Source of the DNA: Ornithinimicrobium faecis
Lineage (GTDB): Bacteria; Actinomycetota; Actinomycetes; Actinomycetales; Dermatophilaceae
Reading direction: 5' to 3'
Assembly: GCF_023923225.1 (NCBI RefSeq)
Contig: NZ_CP099489.1
Coordinates: 1,612,001 to 1,676,000, forward strand
DNA length: 64,000 nucleotides
The notes under the pieces were generated by a model. That model searched no databases. It saw only the letters and a list, made by a program, of their open reading frames with translations, and had not been told where the DNA came from. This document shows positions 17,275-25,822 of this stretch, piece by piece (the stretch's first letter is position 1; each line of letters opens with the position of its first letter). A program made the translations under genes and the position numbers.

Positions 17275-18734
17275 ATCTGGGTCAACGACTCGCGGCAGCC
17301 AAGCAACCGACGTTGTCAGTTCGAGAATCGGTCAGCGGGGCTGGGACTGCGACCGCTGAAAGAGCCAAGGGCGATGGTGACGCTCCGGTGACGCCGGCGC
17401 CAATTCTCCCCGCCCCTCATGTGAAGCCTGCCGTGAGCCATGGCTCAGATGCCCTGGCCACCCTCAAGGCCGAGGCGCGAGACCAGTTGTTCGCCCGGCT
17501 GGGATCCCGGCTCAGCGACACGTCACTCGACGAGACGCAACTGCACGAGCTGGTACGCAAGGAGCTCACGCAACTAGTCCAAGCGACTGAGACGCCGCTC
17601 AAGAGCGACGAGAAGCGTCGCCTGATCCGCGAGGTCACTGACGATGTTCTCGGCTACGGTCCACTGCAGTCGCTGTTGGATGACGATGATGTCACGGAGA
17701 TCATGGTCAACGGTCCTGACAACGTCTATATGGAACGTGCTGGACGCCTGACCAAGTCGGATGTCCGGTTCTCTGGAGAAGAGCACCTCCGCCGGGTGAT
17801 CGAACGCATCGTCACCCGCGTCGGTCGACGCATCGATGAGTCGTCCCCATTGGTTGACGCACGACTCGAGGATGGCTCGCGCGTCAATGCCATCATCCCA
17901 CCGCTGGCCTTCAGCGGCTCCACATTGACGATCCGCAAGTTTGGCAAGGTGCCGCTCAAGGTGGACGACCTCGTCGCCAAGGACAGCCTGTCTCCTCAGA
18001 CGGTGGACCTGCTCCAGGCGTGTGTCCAGGCCAAGCTCAACGTGCTGGTGTCGGGAGGCACCGGCACAGGAAAGACCACATTGCTCAACGTCTTGTCGTC
18101 GTTTATTCCGGGCGATGAGCGCATAGTCACTATCGAGGACGCAGTGGAGTTGCAGCTCCAGCAGGACCATGTGGTCCAGCTCGAGGCACGTCCCCGCAAC
18201 ATCGAAGGTCGGGGCGAAGTCACGATCCGCGACCTCGTCCGCAACTCCCTGCGCATGCGGCCAGACCGAATCATCGTCGGTGAGGTCCGGGGTGGGGAGA
18301 GCCTGGACATGCTGCAAGCGATGAACACGGGTCACGAGGGTTCTCTCTCCACCCTGCACGCCAACACGCCGCGTGACGCCATGGGTCGACTGGAGACGAT
18401 GGTGTTGATGGCTGGCATGGATCTGCCGCTGCGGGCGATCCGTGAGCAGATCGCCTCGGCGATCGATGTGATCGTTCACCTGACACGTCTGCGGGATGGC
18501 ACACGCCGGGTCACCCACGTCACCGAGGTGCAGGGCATGGAGGGCGACGTCATCACGCTCCAGGACGCCTTCACCTTCGACTATCAGGCGGGGGTGGATC
18601 ACACCGGCAAGTTCCTCGGCTCCACGCGCTTCACCGGCGTGCGCCCGCACTTCACTCAGCGCATCCTCGACCAGGGGATCGAGTTGTCTCCCACGATCTT
18701 TGAAGTTCCAGATCGCAAGGGCGCACGGCGATGA
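17271..18734 (+). CDS. cpaF: CpaF/TadA, secretion ATPase of the Tad pilus
   Basis: A 487-residue type II/IV secretion ATPase that powers Flp pilus assembly. The N-terminal domain contains [20 protein letters not shown]. Walker A is [13 protein letters not shown] (lysine 268), followed by the Asp box TIEDAVELQ, Walker B region [11 protein letters not shown] and His box [17 protein letters not shown]. The start is ATG at 17271, overlapping the cpaE stop, with GAGGAG at about 17258-17263; the frame is open further upstream but inside cpaE. The partner membrane proteins TadB and TadC follow. Confidence 0.96.
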   Translation: MNLGQRLAAAKQPTLSVRESVSGAGTATAERAKGDGDAPVTPAPILPAPHVKPAVSHGSDALATLKAEARDQLFARLGSRLSDTSLDETQLHELVRKELTQLVQATETPLKSDEKRRLIREVTDDVLGYGPLQSLLDDDDVTEIMVNGPDNVYMERAGRLTKSDVRFSGEEHLRRVIERIVTRVGRRIDESSPLVDARLEDGSRVNAIIPPLAFSGSTLTIRKFGKVPLKVDDLVAKDSLSPQTVDLLQACVQAKLNVLVSGGTGTGKTTLLNVLSSFIPGDERIVTIEDAVELQLQQDHVVQLEARPRNIEGRGEVTIRDLVRNSLRMRPDRIIVGEVRGGESLDMLQAMNTGHEGSLSTLHANTPRDAMGRLETMVLMAGMDLPLRAIREQIASAIDVIVHLTRLRDGTRRVTHVTEVQGMEGDVITLQDAFTFDYQAGVDHTGKFLGSTRFTGVRPHFTQRILDQGIELSPTIFEVPDRKGARR

Positions 18735-19693
18735 GCCGGTGGGACGTGTTGACCAACGATCCCAACGTGGTGTGGTGGGCCGCTGGTGCCCTTGCGCTCG
18801 CGGTGGCCATCGCGGCCTGGGTCTTCCTCGTCCCGACGCGGACCCTGCCCCTGGAACGACGTCGCTATGGCGTCACGGCGGACCCCTCAGCCCTCACTAA
18901 GGCTACGAACGCCAGCACCACGCTCATTGACAAGGTGCTGCGACGTCGGGGCCGCCTCGACTCCATGGCCCATTCACTCGACCTGGCGGGAATCAAGCGC
19001 TCTGTCCCCGAATTCATCGTCCTTGTGGGAGCTGCCGCGCTGGTCGCGTTGGCGTTCGGCACAGTCCTCGGCGGCATGGTCCTAGCCATCATGCTTGGCG
19101 GGCTGGCAGTCGCTGGAGGAGTCTTGTTCGTGAGCGTCCGAGCCAGCCGGCGTCGCGCCGACTTTGCCGATCAGCTCGACGACCTCGTCCAGTTGCTGGG
19201 CAGCAACATGCGGGCCGGCCACAGCGTGTTGCAGGGGATGGATTCCGTCGCGCATGAACTCGAAGAGCCCGGGGCTAGTGAGATCGGCCGCATCGTCAAC
19301 CAGGTGCGCGTTGGCCGCGACCTCGGGGAAGCGATGGACGAGACCGCGGAACGGATGGACAGCGATGACTTCCGCTGGATCGCACAGGCGATCGCCATCC
19401 ACCGACAGGTGGGCGGCAACCTCGCCGAGGTGATGGACACCGTCGGCGAGACGATCCGGGAGCGCAACCAGATCCGCCGCCAGGTGAAGGCGCTTGCGGC
19501 GGAAGGCAAGCTGTCGGCCTACGTGCTGGCCGCTCTTCCTTTCCTGGTCACGCTCGCGCTCTTGGTGCTGAACCCCGAATACATGGGACAACTCACCGAG
19601 AGCGTCGTCGGCTACGCGATGATCCTGATGGCGTTCGTGCTCTTAGCAATCGGTTCGTTCTGGCTGAGCAAGCTCGTAAAGATCAAGTTCTGA
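18731..19693 (+). CDS. tadB: TadB, inner membrane platform protein
   Basis: A 320-residue membrane protein with a type II secretion F domain. Spans lie near residues 12-36, 92-135 and, at the C terminus, 255-320. The cytoplasmic stretch contains the T2SSF features DDLVQLLGSNMRAGHSVLQGM and RWIAQAIAIHRQVGGNLAEV. It would be the platform on which CpaF acts. The ATG overlaps the cpaF stop. Confidence 0.9.
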   Translation: MSRWDVLTNDPNVVWWAAGALALAVAIAAWVFLVPTRTLPLERRRYGVTADPSALTKATNASTTLIDKVLRRRGRLDSMAHSLDLAGIKRSVPEFIVLVGAAALVALAFGTVLGGMVLAIMLGGLAVAGGVLFVSVRASRRRADFADQLDDLVQLLGSNMRAGHSVLQGMDSVAHELEEPGASEIGRIVNQVRVGRDLGEAMDETAERMDSDDFRWIAQAIAIHRQVGGNLAEVMDTVGETIRERNQIRRQVKALAAEGKLSAYVLAALPFLVTLALLVLNPEYMGQLTESVVGYAMILMAFVLLAIGSFWLSKLVKIKF

Positions 19694-19700
19694 GGACGCC

Positions 19701-20594
19701 ATGGACAACCTGAACACCCTCATCTTCGTTGCGGCTGGCTGCGTCGCGGTCGCGCTGCCGCTGCTGGCCTTCGCCTTCACGGCCAGACCAGATGCTGCAC
19801 GGCAGCAGACGCTGCACAATCTCAACCGCGACATCAGCGCAGCAGCCGTTCTCGAGGGCCCGCAGGTCACCGGCGGGGGCCTGGTCAGGCTCGCGCGATC
19901 CCTTACGCCAATGGCATCTGTCCGCTGGATCGACAGGCTGCTGAGCCGGGCCGGTCGTCCTGGAGCCTGGCCGCTGGAGCGCGTCCTGGTGATGAAGGTG
20001 GTGCTCACAGCTGTCGTGGTTGCCTTGGGATTCGCCGTGGGCGCCTCGAATCCGTCGTTCAGGACCGTCGTCTTCGTGGTCGGGTTCTCGGCGCTGGCAT
20101 GGATTACGCCAGAACTGCTGCTTTACAGCCGAGGCCAGGAGCGCCGCCAGTCAATCCAGGAGAAACTGCCAGACGCGATGGACCAGTTGACGATCGCGGT
20201 CGAGGCAGGTCTGGGTTTTGAGGCTGCCATGGCCCACGTCGCGCGTCATGGCGAGGGCCCACTGTCTGACGAGCTCATCCGGACGTTGCAGGACATTCAG
20301 GTGGGCCGGCCGCGGAGGATGGCCTACTCCGACCTTGCCGAGCGCACTCAGGTCAAAGACCTGGGACGCTTCGTCCGCGCGCTTAATCAGGCCGAGACCA
20401 ACGGCATCTCGATCGGCAGAGTCCTTGCAACGCAGGCCCGTGAGATGCGCATTCGTCGCCGCCAGCGGGCAGAGGAGAAGGCCATGCAGATCCCGGTCAA
20501 GGTTGTTTTCCCCCTGATTCTGTTTATCCTGCCCGTGCTCTTCATCGTTGTCATAGGCCCTGGTGCCCTCGGAATTATCGAAGCGTTCTCCTAG
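19701..20594 (+). CDS. tadC: TadC, inner membrane platform protein
   Basis: A 297-residue membrane protein, the second T2SSF-domain component of the Tad machine. The N-terminal span (IFVAAGCVAVALPLLAFAFTA), two central spans, LPDAMDQLTIAVEAGLGFEAAM and a C-terminal span (VVFPLILFILPVLFIVVIGP) are visible. It lies 7 bp after tadB with GAGGACGCC upstream of the ATG. The next gene begins 34 bp downstream with no terminator between. Confidence 0.9.
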   Translation: MDNLNTLIFVAAGCVAVALPLLAFAFTARPDAARQQTLHNLNRDISAAAVLEGPQVTGGGLVRLARSLTPMASVRWIDRLLSRAGRPGAWPLERVLVMKVVLTAVVVALGFAVGASNPSFRTVVFVVGFSALAWITPELLLYSRGQERRQSIQEKLPDAMDQLTIAVEAGLGFEAAMAHVARHGEGPLSDELIRTLQDIQVGRPRRMAYSDLAERTQVKDLGRFVRALNQAETNGISIGRVLATQAREMRIRRRQRAEEKAMQIPVKVVFPLILFILPVLFIVVIGPGALGIIEAFS

Positions 20595-20628
20595 TAGCCC
20601 AGCTCCACACCAGAAAGGCGAATTCACC

Positions 20629-21756
20629 ATGACTCTTGGGCCTGAGGACATCGTCCGCAAGACCTTCAACACAACTCGCTTCCGCGGCGGCTATGTCGTT
20701 GACGAGGTGGACGGCTTCCTTGAGGAGGTCGTTGCATCCCTGCGGCGGCTCACGAACCTTGCCGATGAGCACCAGGCGCAGATCCACACCCTCAAGTCCG
20801 GTGGCGGTACTGTCGCTCATGACCTAGAGGTGGAGACTGCACAGTTGGAGCAGGTGCGCCTCGAGCGTGACGCCATCGTCGGCGAACTCGCCGAAGCCGA
20901 CAGTCGCGTCGCAGCGGCTCGCGAGGCTGCACTCGTCGCAGAGGAATCGCGAAACACGAGCCTTGAGGAGCTGCGCAAGCGCTTCGACGACGACTTGATC
21001 GAGCTTGAGCAGAAGGTCACCAATGCCCGCGCAACTGCGGATGCCGCCGAGCGCGAGAGTGCTCGAATCATCGCGATGGCCGAGGGTCAGGCAGAAGCCG
21101 CCCAGCAGCAGACAGCGATGCTTCGGGAACGACTGGCCGTGATGATCAACGAGGTGCGAGCCGCAGTGACAGGGCACCTGGGGGCCGACGCAGTTGAGGA
21201 ACTCGTGCCGCTCACCTCGGAGTTGGAGACCGACCCGGTGGCCCAGGCGTCCGCGATGGCACTGCTCGCCGAACGCCTCCGACACGACCACCTCAGCGCC
21301 GGGCAGCGGGAGGCCGAGCGCATCCTGGGAGAGGCGGCCTTGGAGCGTGATGCCCTGGTCGCCGAGGGTGAAGAGGCGGTGGAAGCTGCCCGAAAGCGCG
21401 CAGCGGGGCTCCTCTCTCTTGCCCAGTCCGAGGCCGAGCACACCAAGGAAGGTGGGCGCAAGGCGGGAGAGAAGCTCCTGGCCGAAGCCCAGCGCACGCA
21501 CGACGAGAAGCTCGCCTCAGCTGAGACGCAGGTCGTGCGCCTAGTCGACGACGCCCATGTCGAGAGGGACGCTGTCCTGGCCGACCTGTTGACCCGTCGT
21601 GAGGCGCTGGAAGGCAAGATTGCGGAGCTTGAGACCGTGCAGCGGGAGTACCGTCAGCGGCTCAGGTCGCTCATCAGCGAGCAACTGGCGGCAGTGGACA
21701 CCGACGAATGGGAGCCGGTGGGTCCCGTTTCGCCCCAGCCTGCTCGCATCGCCTGA
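20629..21756 (+). CDS. DivIVA-domain coiled-coil protein linked to the Tad locus
   Basis: A 375-residue protein. Residues 4-40 match the DivIVA N-terminal lipid-binding domain (GPEDIVRKTFNTTRFRGGY, then DEVDGFLEEV). The rest is a long charged, alanine-rich coiled coil (about residues 60-355) with a short non-helical tail. DivIVA proteins bind curved membrane at poles and septa and recruit partners. This one is longer than typical DivIVA/Wag31 and is placed 34 bp after tadC, so it may position the pilus apparatus; that is inference. The frame extends upstream, but ATG at 20629 gives a canonical N terminus and has AGAAAGGCG before it. Confidence 0.8.
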   Translation: MTLGPEDIVRKTFNTTRFRGGYVVDEVDGFLEEVVASLRRLTNLADEHQAQIHTLKSGGGTVAHDLEVETAQLEQVRLERDAIVGELAEADSRVAAAREAALVAEESRNTSLEELRKRFDDDLIELEQKVTNARATADAAERESARIIAMAEGQAEAAQQQTAMLRERLAVMINEVRAAVTGHLGADAVEELVPLTSELETDPVAQASAMALLAERLRHDHLSAGQREAERILGEAALERDALVAEGEEAVEAARKRAAGLLSLAQSEAEHTKEGGRKAGEKLLAEAQRTHDEKLASAETQVVRLVDDAHVERDAVLADLLTRREALEGKIAELETVQREYRQRLRSLISEQLAAVDTDEWEPVGPVSPQPARIA

Positions 21757-21811
21757 TGTTCGCGCGGTTGACCGATTAGCCACGTGCTGCCTCCGGAAGT
21801 TGCTGCCTGAG

Positions 21812-22282
21812 ATGGACGACGCCCAGCTCACCGAGGTGCTCGGGGTTCCGTGGGACGAGCTCGAGCCGCGGCACCAGGACATGGCCAGGGAGTTGCTGAA
21901 TGATCCCGGTGCCCCGCACTGGGACAAGGCCGTGCAGTTCGCAGTGCACCTCATTGCGTTCCAGGGCGGCTATGACGGCGCGCTCGCACGCAAACTGAAG
22001 AGGCGAGCGAATGCGCTCCTGCGGGCGTTAGCCGAGGCCGGTGACCCTGAAAGCCAGCGAGAGTTGGGCCAGGCACTCCTGCACGGCGAGGGCATCACGA
22101 AGAATGCCGGCGAGGCTGTGGTCTGGCTGAACCGAGCGCTCGAACAGGGTGATGCCCGTGCTGCCTTCGACCTTGGTTGTGTCTACGAGCACCACCGGGG
22201 TGCCGTTCGTCAAGACTTGGACCGGAGCAAAGAGTACTTCCGGCTGGCTGAGGAGATGGGGCACGACCCGAGTCGCGGTTGA
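21812..22282 (+). CDS. Sel1-repeat protein
   Basis: A 156-residue protein with two Sel1-like (TPR-related) repeats in its second half: LLRALAEAGDPESQRELGQALLHGEGITKN and AVVWLNRALEQGDARAAFDLGCVYEHH. Such repeats bind other proteins. The N-terminal third (MDDAQLTEVLGVPWDELEPRHQ) has no recognised domain. A 7-codon ORF (MFARLTD) starts at 21756 over the DivIVA stop and ends at 21779, so translation of this gene may depend on reinitiation. The start is ATG at 21812 with a weak GGAAG; TTG at 21800 is less likely. It is probably the last gene of the tad transcript. Confidence 0.65.
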   Translation: MDDAQLTEVLGVPWDELEPRHQDMARELLNDPGAPHWDKAVQFAVHLIAFQGGYDGALARKLKRRANALLRALAEAGDPESQRELGQALLHGEGITKNAGEAVVWLNRALEQGDARAAFDLGCVYEHHRGAVRQDLDRSKEYFRLAEEMGHDPSRG

Positions 22283-22386
22283 GACGTTGCCAGCTGGACG
22301 GTTCGGGCGCTTGCGGGAGATCCGCGTCCTGCGAGGCTAATCAGTTCCATGCTCGTATAGAGCAGGTATGGATCCAGTCGATTCTC

Positions 22387-22415
22387 TTGACCGGCTCGAT
22401 GCGGCTCGCTAGCGT
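22387..22415 (+). promoter_or_regulatory. Candidate promoter of the carboxypeptidase gene
   Basis: TTGACC at 22387-22392 and TAGCGT at 22410-22415 are separated by 17 bp and lie 72 bp before the ATG. A small inverted repeat TGCTC-GTATA-GAGCA is just upstream at 22350-22364. No other gene is seen in the 22283-22487 gap. Confidence 0.4.
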
Positions 22416-22487
22416 CCGAAGGCATCCACGGAAAGCCCCTGGCTCGCCACAGCGTGTGGTGTTCACGAACGTGAGGATGCCCAGCGC

Positions 22488-23876
22488 ATGTCCCGAATCA
22501 CCTCTTCGCCCCAGAAACGTGGTCGCCTGTTTCACGGGCTGACCGTCACGTCCGCACTGGCCGCGCTCGCCCTGTTGCCAGCGGCATTCCCTGCGACCGC
22601 GTCAGTGGAGGCACCTGTCACCGAGGCCGCCGCGGAGTCGCCCCTGCCCAGCGGCAACACGGACTATCGCACTCTGGCGGACTACGAAACTGACATGGAT
22701 CAGTTGGTCAGCGACCACCCCGACCTGGTCGAGCCACTCACGCTCCCGTTTCCGACCTCCAGCGGACGCACGGTCCGGGGCATCGAGATCACCGACAACG
22801 TGAGCGCCAAGGATGGCAAGCCGGTCTTCGTCACGGTTGGGATGCACCACGGCAACGAATGGCCCTCGGGTGAGATGACGATGGAGTATGCGATCGACCT
22901 GGTGAACCGTGCCGCTGCCGGCGACCCGGAGGTCACGGCGCTCCTGGATCAAGCACGGGTTGTGGTTGTCCCTATCGTGAACGTCGACGGTTTCGTCAAC
23001 AACCGGCGTCAGACCGACACCAACGTCGACATGAACCGCAACTATGGCTTCGGCTGGCTGCCCATCTCGACCAGCGGCGCCGAACCCTGGTCAGAGCCAG
23101 AGGCGAGGAACATCGAGTGGCTGCTGACCACGCGGCAGGCCACGACCTTTGTCACCCAGCACACGTGCATCCAGGTTGTGCTCTATCCGCCGCTGCAGTT
23201 GAAGGCTGGGCCGACGCAGGATGTCGACCGCCTGCACGACCTGGCGAGCCGAATGGCGACGCACTACGGCCCTGGCTACATCGCCCGCGACTCCGCTCAT
23301 GACTACGAGACCACGGGGGAGGCCATCGACTGGGCCTACTTCGCCACCCGCGGCCTGGCGATCACCGCAGAGACCTGTCCGGACAGGGGCGTCGAGCGGA
23401 CCTTTGAGACTCAGGTGGTCGACACGTATCCGGAGCACCGGTTGGCCATGAATGAGGGTCTGATCAACACGGCCAGCCCGGAGCAGCACGCGACCATCAC
23501 CGGGAAGGCACCCAAGGATGCGGTGCTGCGGATCGAGCGCTCGTTTGAGATGTACACCCAGCCCTTCACCCAGGAGGATGGAACGGAACGCCCGGAGGCG
23601 TTCACGACGACGCACACCTCAGAGATGGAGTTGCCACACCCCAACGGCAAGTTCAGTTGGGCGGTCAACCCGTCCTATCTCCCCACGCCGCCATACCAGG
23701 CGGAGGGCATCGTGCCCGATCGGACGGGCTTCGATGACGAGCAGTGGATCCTGACCTGCGAACGTCCCGACGGCACCGTGCTGCAGACGGTCCCGGTTTC
23801 GGTTGACCTCGGAGAGAGCGTTGAGGTCAACCTCCAGGAGTGCAAGAAGAACTTCCACAAGAAGTCCATCGGGTAG
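22488..23876 (+). CDS. Secreted M14-family zinc carboxypeptidase
   Basis: A 462-residue protein with a signal peptide (basic start, LTVTSALAALALLPAAFPATASV). The M14 catalytic domain has zinc ligands H121 and E124 (HHGNEW), H225 (TQHTCIQ), the substrate-binding arginine R184 in DMNRNYGF, and the general base E295 in AITAETCP. It would trim C-terminal residues of peptides outside the cell. A C-terminal beta-rich extension (about residues 330-455) probably aids folding or binding. It ends in a short lysine-rich tail with no sorting signal. With the large subtilase nearby it suggests extracellular protein use. Confidence 0.88.
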   Translation: MSRITSSPQKRGRLFHGLTVTSALAALALLPAAFPATASVEAPVTEAAAESPLPSGNTDYRTLADYETDMDQLVSDHPDLVEPLTLPFPTSSGRTVRGIEITDNVSAKDGKPVFVTVGMHHGNEWPSGEMTMEYAIDLVNRAAAGDPEVTALLDQARVVVVPIVNVDGFVNNRRQTDTNVDMNRNYGFGWLPISTSGAEPWSEPEARNIEWLLTTRQATTFVTQHTCIQVVLYPPLQLKAGPTQDVDRLHDLASRMATHYGPGYIARDSAHDYETTGEAIDWAYFATRGLAITAETCPDRGVERTFETQVVDTYPEHRLAMNEGLINTASPEQHATITGKAPKDAVLRIERSFEMYTQPFTQEDGTERPEAFTTTHTSEMELPHPNGKFSWAVNPSYLPTPPYQAEGIVPDRTGFDDEQWILTCERPDGTVLQTVPVSVDLGESVEVNLQECKKNFHKKSIG

Positions 23877-23946
23877 CCGCGCTCGCAGCACGGCCATCGC
23901 CTCGCCAGTGTGGCTCGACAGTCGTGGGACTGACTACGCTCGGTCC

Positions 23947-24699
23947 ATGTTCAGATGGCGGGAGCGAGAGCCGGGCGTCGGGCCGACCTATGGCGTCGAC
24001 TGGGCGTTCACCGACCGTGCCGGAGGAGTGAGCGCCGGTCCCTATGACTCGCTGAACCTCGGTGCCCACGTCAATGACGACCCAGGGGCGGTCTCCCGGA
24101 ACCGTGGCCGCGTGGCGCAGGCGTTTGAACTGGACGCCGCAGATCTGCGGTTTATGCGTCAGGTCCACGGCACCGCAGTGGCCTGGGCCAGCAGCAAGCT
24201 GCACGCGGGGGAGCAGGACGCTGACGTGCTCATCACCGACGACCCCGATGTGGCCCTTGTCGTCCTGGTCGCTGACTGCACCCCGATCCTGCTGCTCGAT
24301 CGCACGGAGGGGCTGGTCGCTGCAGCGCATGCTGGTCGTGTCGGCTTCACCACCGGCGTGGTCGGTGCTGCACTGGAAGCGTTACGCGACAGGGGAGCCC
24401 GCGACATCGAGGCGGTCGTCGGGCCTTCGGTCTGCCCACGCTGCTATGAGGTGCCGGCAGACCTCCGGGAGGAGGCCGCGGAGGCCAGCCCCGCGGCATA
24501 CTCAGTGTCTCGCACCGGAACTCCTGCCATTGACGTCGCTGCCGGTGTGGTGGACCACCTCCAGGCTGCCGGCGTCGCGGTCACCTGGCTGTCCGGCTGC
24601 ACACGCGAGGACAAGACGCTGTTCTCCCATCGCCGCGACGGGGTCAGCGGCCGCTTCGCGGGAGTGATCCGGCTGCTCCCACCCGAGGATGCAGCCTGA
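23947..24699 (+). CDS. pgeF: PgeF/YfiH family multicopper-oxidase-like purine nucleosidase-type enzyme
   Basis: A 250-residue protein of the YfiH/LACC1 family. The metal-ligand set is present: H74 in RQVHGTAV, C111 in ADCTPILL and H128 in AAHAGRVG. The conserved CPRCYEV and the C-terminal SHRRDGVSGRFAGVIRL are also seen. Family members have been reported both as peptidoglycan editing factors (PgeF) and as purine nucleoside enzymes, so the exact reaction is left open. In actinobacteria this gene normally follows ftsZ; here it is separated by 11 kb of tad and peptidase genes. ATG at 23947 gives the standard N terminus. The open frame upstream is not conserved. Confidence 0.9.
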   Translation: MFRWREREPGVGPTYGVDWAFTDRAGGVSAGPYDSLNLGAHVNDDPGAVSRNRGRVAQAFELDAADLRFMRQVHGTAVAWASSKLHAGEQDADVLITDDPDVALVVLVADCTPILLLDRTEGLVAAAHAGRVGFTTGVVGAALEALRDRGARDIEAVVGPSVCPRCYEVPADLREEAAEASPAAYSVSRTGTPAIDVAAGVVDHLQAAGVAVTWLSGCTREDKTLFSHRRDGVSGRFAGVIRLLPPEDAA

Positions 24700-24708
24700 G
24701 TCGAGGCC

Positions 24709-25704
24709 TCACTCGGCGTGGGATCGCTCTTGGAGCTGGGTCGCGGCCCGGAAGCCGGCCTGGAAGCGGGTGCGGCTGTCGAGCTGGTCGAACAGGACCT
24801 GCAACCTGCGCTGGAGCGTGCGGGCACTGACCCCGAGCTGGCGTGCCACGGCCTCGTCTTGCATGCCGCTGGCCAACAGCGACACCATCTCGCGCTCGAG
24901 GTCGTCGGGGCGTGCCGCCCCCGGATCTGACGTCGACAGATCCATCGGTGCGGCCGTGCGCCACAGAGCCTCGAACAGAGAGATCAGCGCATCGAGCAGA
25001 GCGCTGGAGTGCACCACCAGGGCGCTTTCCACGGACACGTCGTGCGAGGTCAGGGGGAGCAGGGCGAACTTGGCGTCGATCACCGTCAGCTTGGTGGGGA
25101 TCTCGGCGATCCGCACGACCTCGCCCTTGCCCATCGCGCGCTGGACATTGGCCATCATCGCGGGCAGGTCGAACGCGCTGGGGGCATAGATGCACCGCAC
25201 CGAGACCCCGCGGCGCATGGCCGCCTCCTGGGTGACGTTGGGTTGAGCGATGTCGATGGCAAACGGTGGTTTGACCAGGCCCAACACCTCGTGCTGAGCG
25301 GCCTCGTGCAGCTGATAGAACCGGCGGGCGATGGCCTCGCCGCCGGTCACCACCTCCAGGAGCTCCTCTGGACGCTCGGCCGAGTGGATCGCCTCCTCGG
25401 CCATCAGCACGCTCGCGGCGGCTCGGCTGGAGGCCACCTCGTCCTGCCTGCGGGCGGCGAGGGCGTCGACGGCCACGCTGGGTGGCGTCGCCGTCAGGCG
25501 CAGCGGCCGTCCGGGGAGCCTGCTGACCAGGCCCAGCTCCTCCAAGTTGGGCACCATCCGGCGCAGCGCCTCGGTCGAGATTTGCGCGCGCTCCGCCAGT
25601 GAGGACAGCGTCGTGGGGCCCGTCCCGAGGAGGGCGCGATAGGTCGTCTCCTCCGCCGTGGACACGCCGAGACCGCCGAGTAGGGAGCCGCGTTGCTCTG
25701 CCAC
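24709..25704 (-). CDS. TrmB/LuxR-type transcriptional regulator
   Basis: A 331-residue regulator. A TrmB-like winged helix is at the N terminus (STAEETTYRALLGTGPTTLS, ERAQISTEALRRMVPNLEEL). The central part resembles the sugar/effector domain of the TrmB family (about residues 105-260). The C-terminal LuxR-type HTH is LEREMVSLLASGMQDEAVAR followed by QLGVSARTLQRRLQVLF. In actinobacteria such two-HTH regulators often sit next to subtilase genes. It is divergent from the S8 protease, with a 12-bp perfect palindrome between them, so it probably controls the protease. It is convergent with pgeF. Confidence 0.82.
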   Translation of the reverse strand: MAEQRGSLLGGLGVSTAEETTYRALLGTGPTTLSSLAERAQISTEALRRMVPNLEELGLVSRLPGRPLRLTATPPSVAVDALAARRQDEVASSRAAASVLMAEEAIHSAERPEELLEVVTGGEAIARRFYQLHEAAQHEVLGLVKPPFAIDIAQPNVTQEAAMRRGVSVRCIYAPSAFDLPAMMANVQRAMGKGEVVRIAEIPTKLTVIDAKFALLPLTSHDVSVESALVVHSSALLDALISLFEALWRTAAPMDLSTSDPGAARPDDLEREMVSLLASGMQDEAVARQLGVSARTLQRRLQVLFDQLDSRTRFQAGFRAATQLQERSHAE

Positions 25705-25729
25705 GTTCCACCTTCTGGTTGGCCAGTTA

Positions 25730-25741
25730 TCGACATGTCGA
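25730..25741. promoter_or_regulatory. Perfect 12-bp palindrome between regulator and subtilase
   Basis: TCGACATGTCGA reads the same on both strands. It lies 26 bp from the regulator start and 21 bp before the protease -35 element, which suits an operator for the divergent regulator. Assignment to that protein is inference. Confidence 0.5.
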
Positions 25742-25761
25742 GGTTACGCCAACGCAAACCG

Positions 25762-25789
25762 TTGACCCGGCTCGCACGCGCGGGATAGG
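25762..25789 (+). promoter_or_regulatory. Candidate promoter of the subtilase gene
   Basis: TTGACC (25762-25767) and GATAGG (25784-25789) are separated by 16 bp, close to the housekeeping consensus. The SD AAGGAG is at 25812-25817, 5 bp before the ATG at 25823. Confidence 0.55.
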
Positions 25790-25822
25790 AATGTTCAATC
25801 CCATTCTTTTCAAGGAGCCCCC

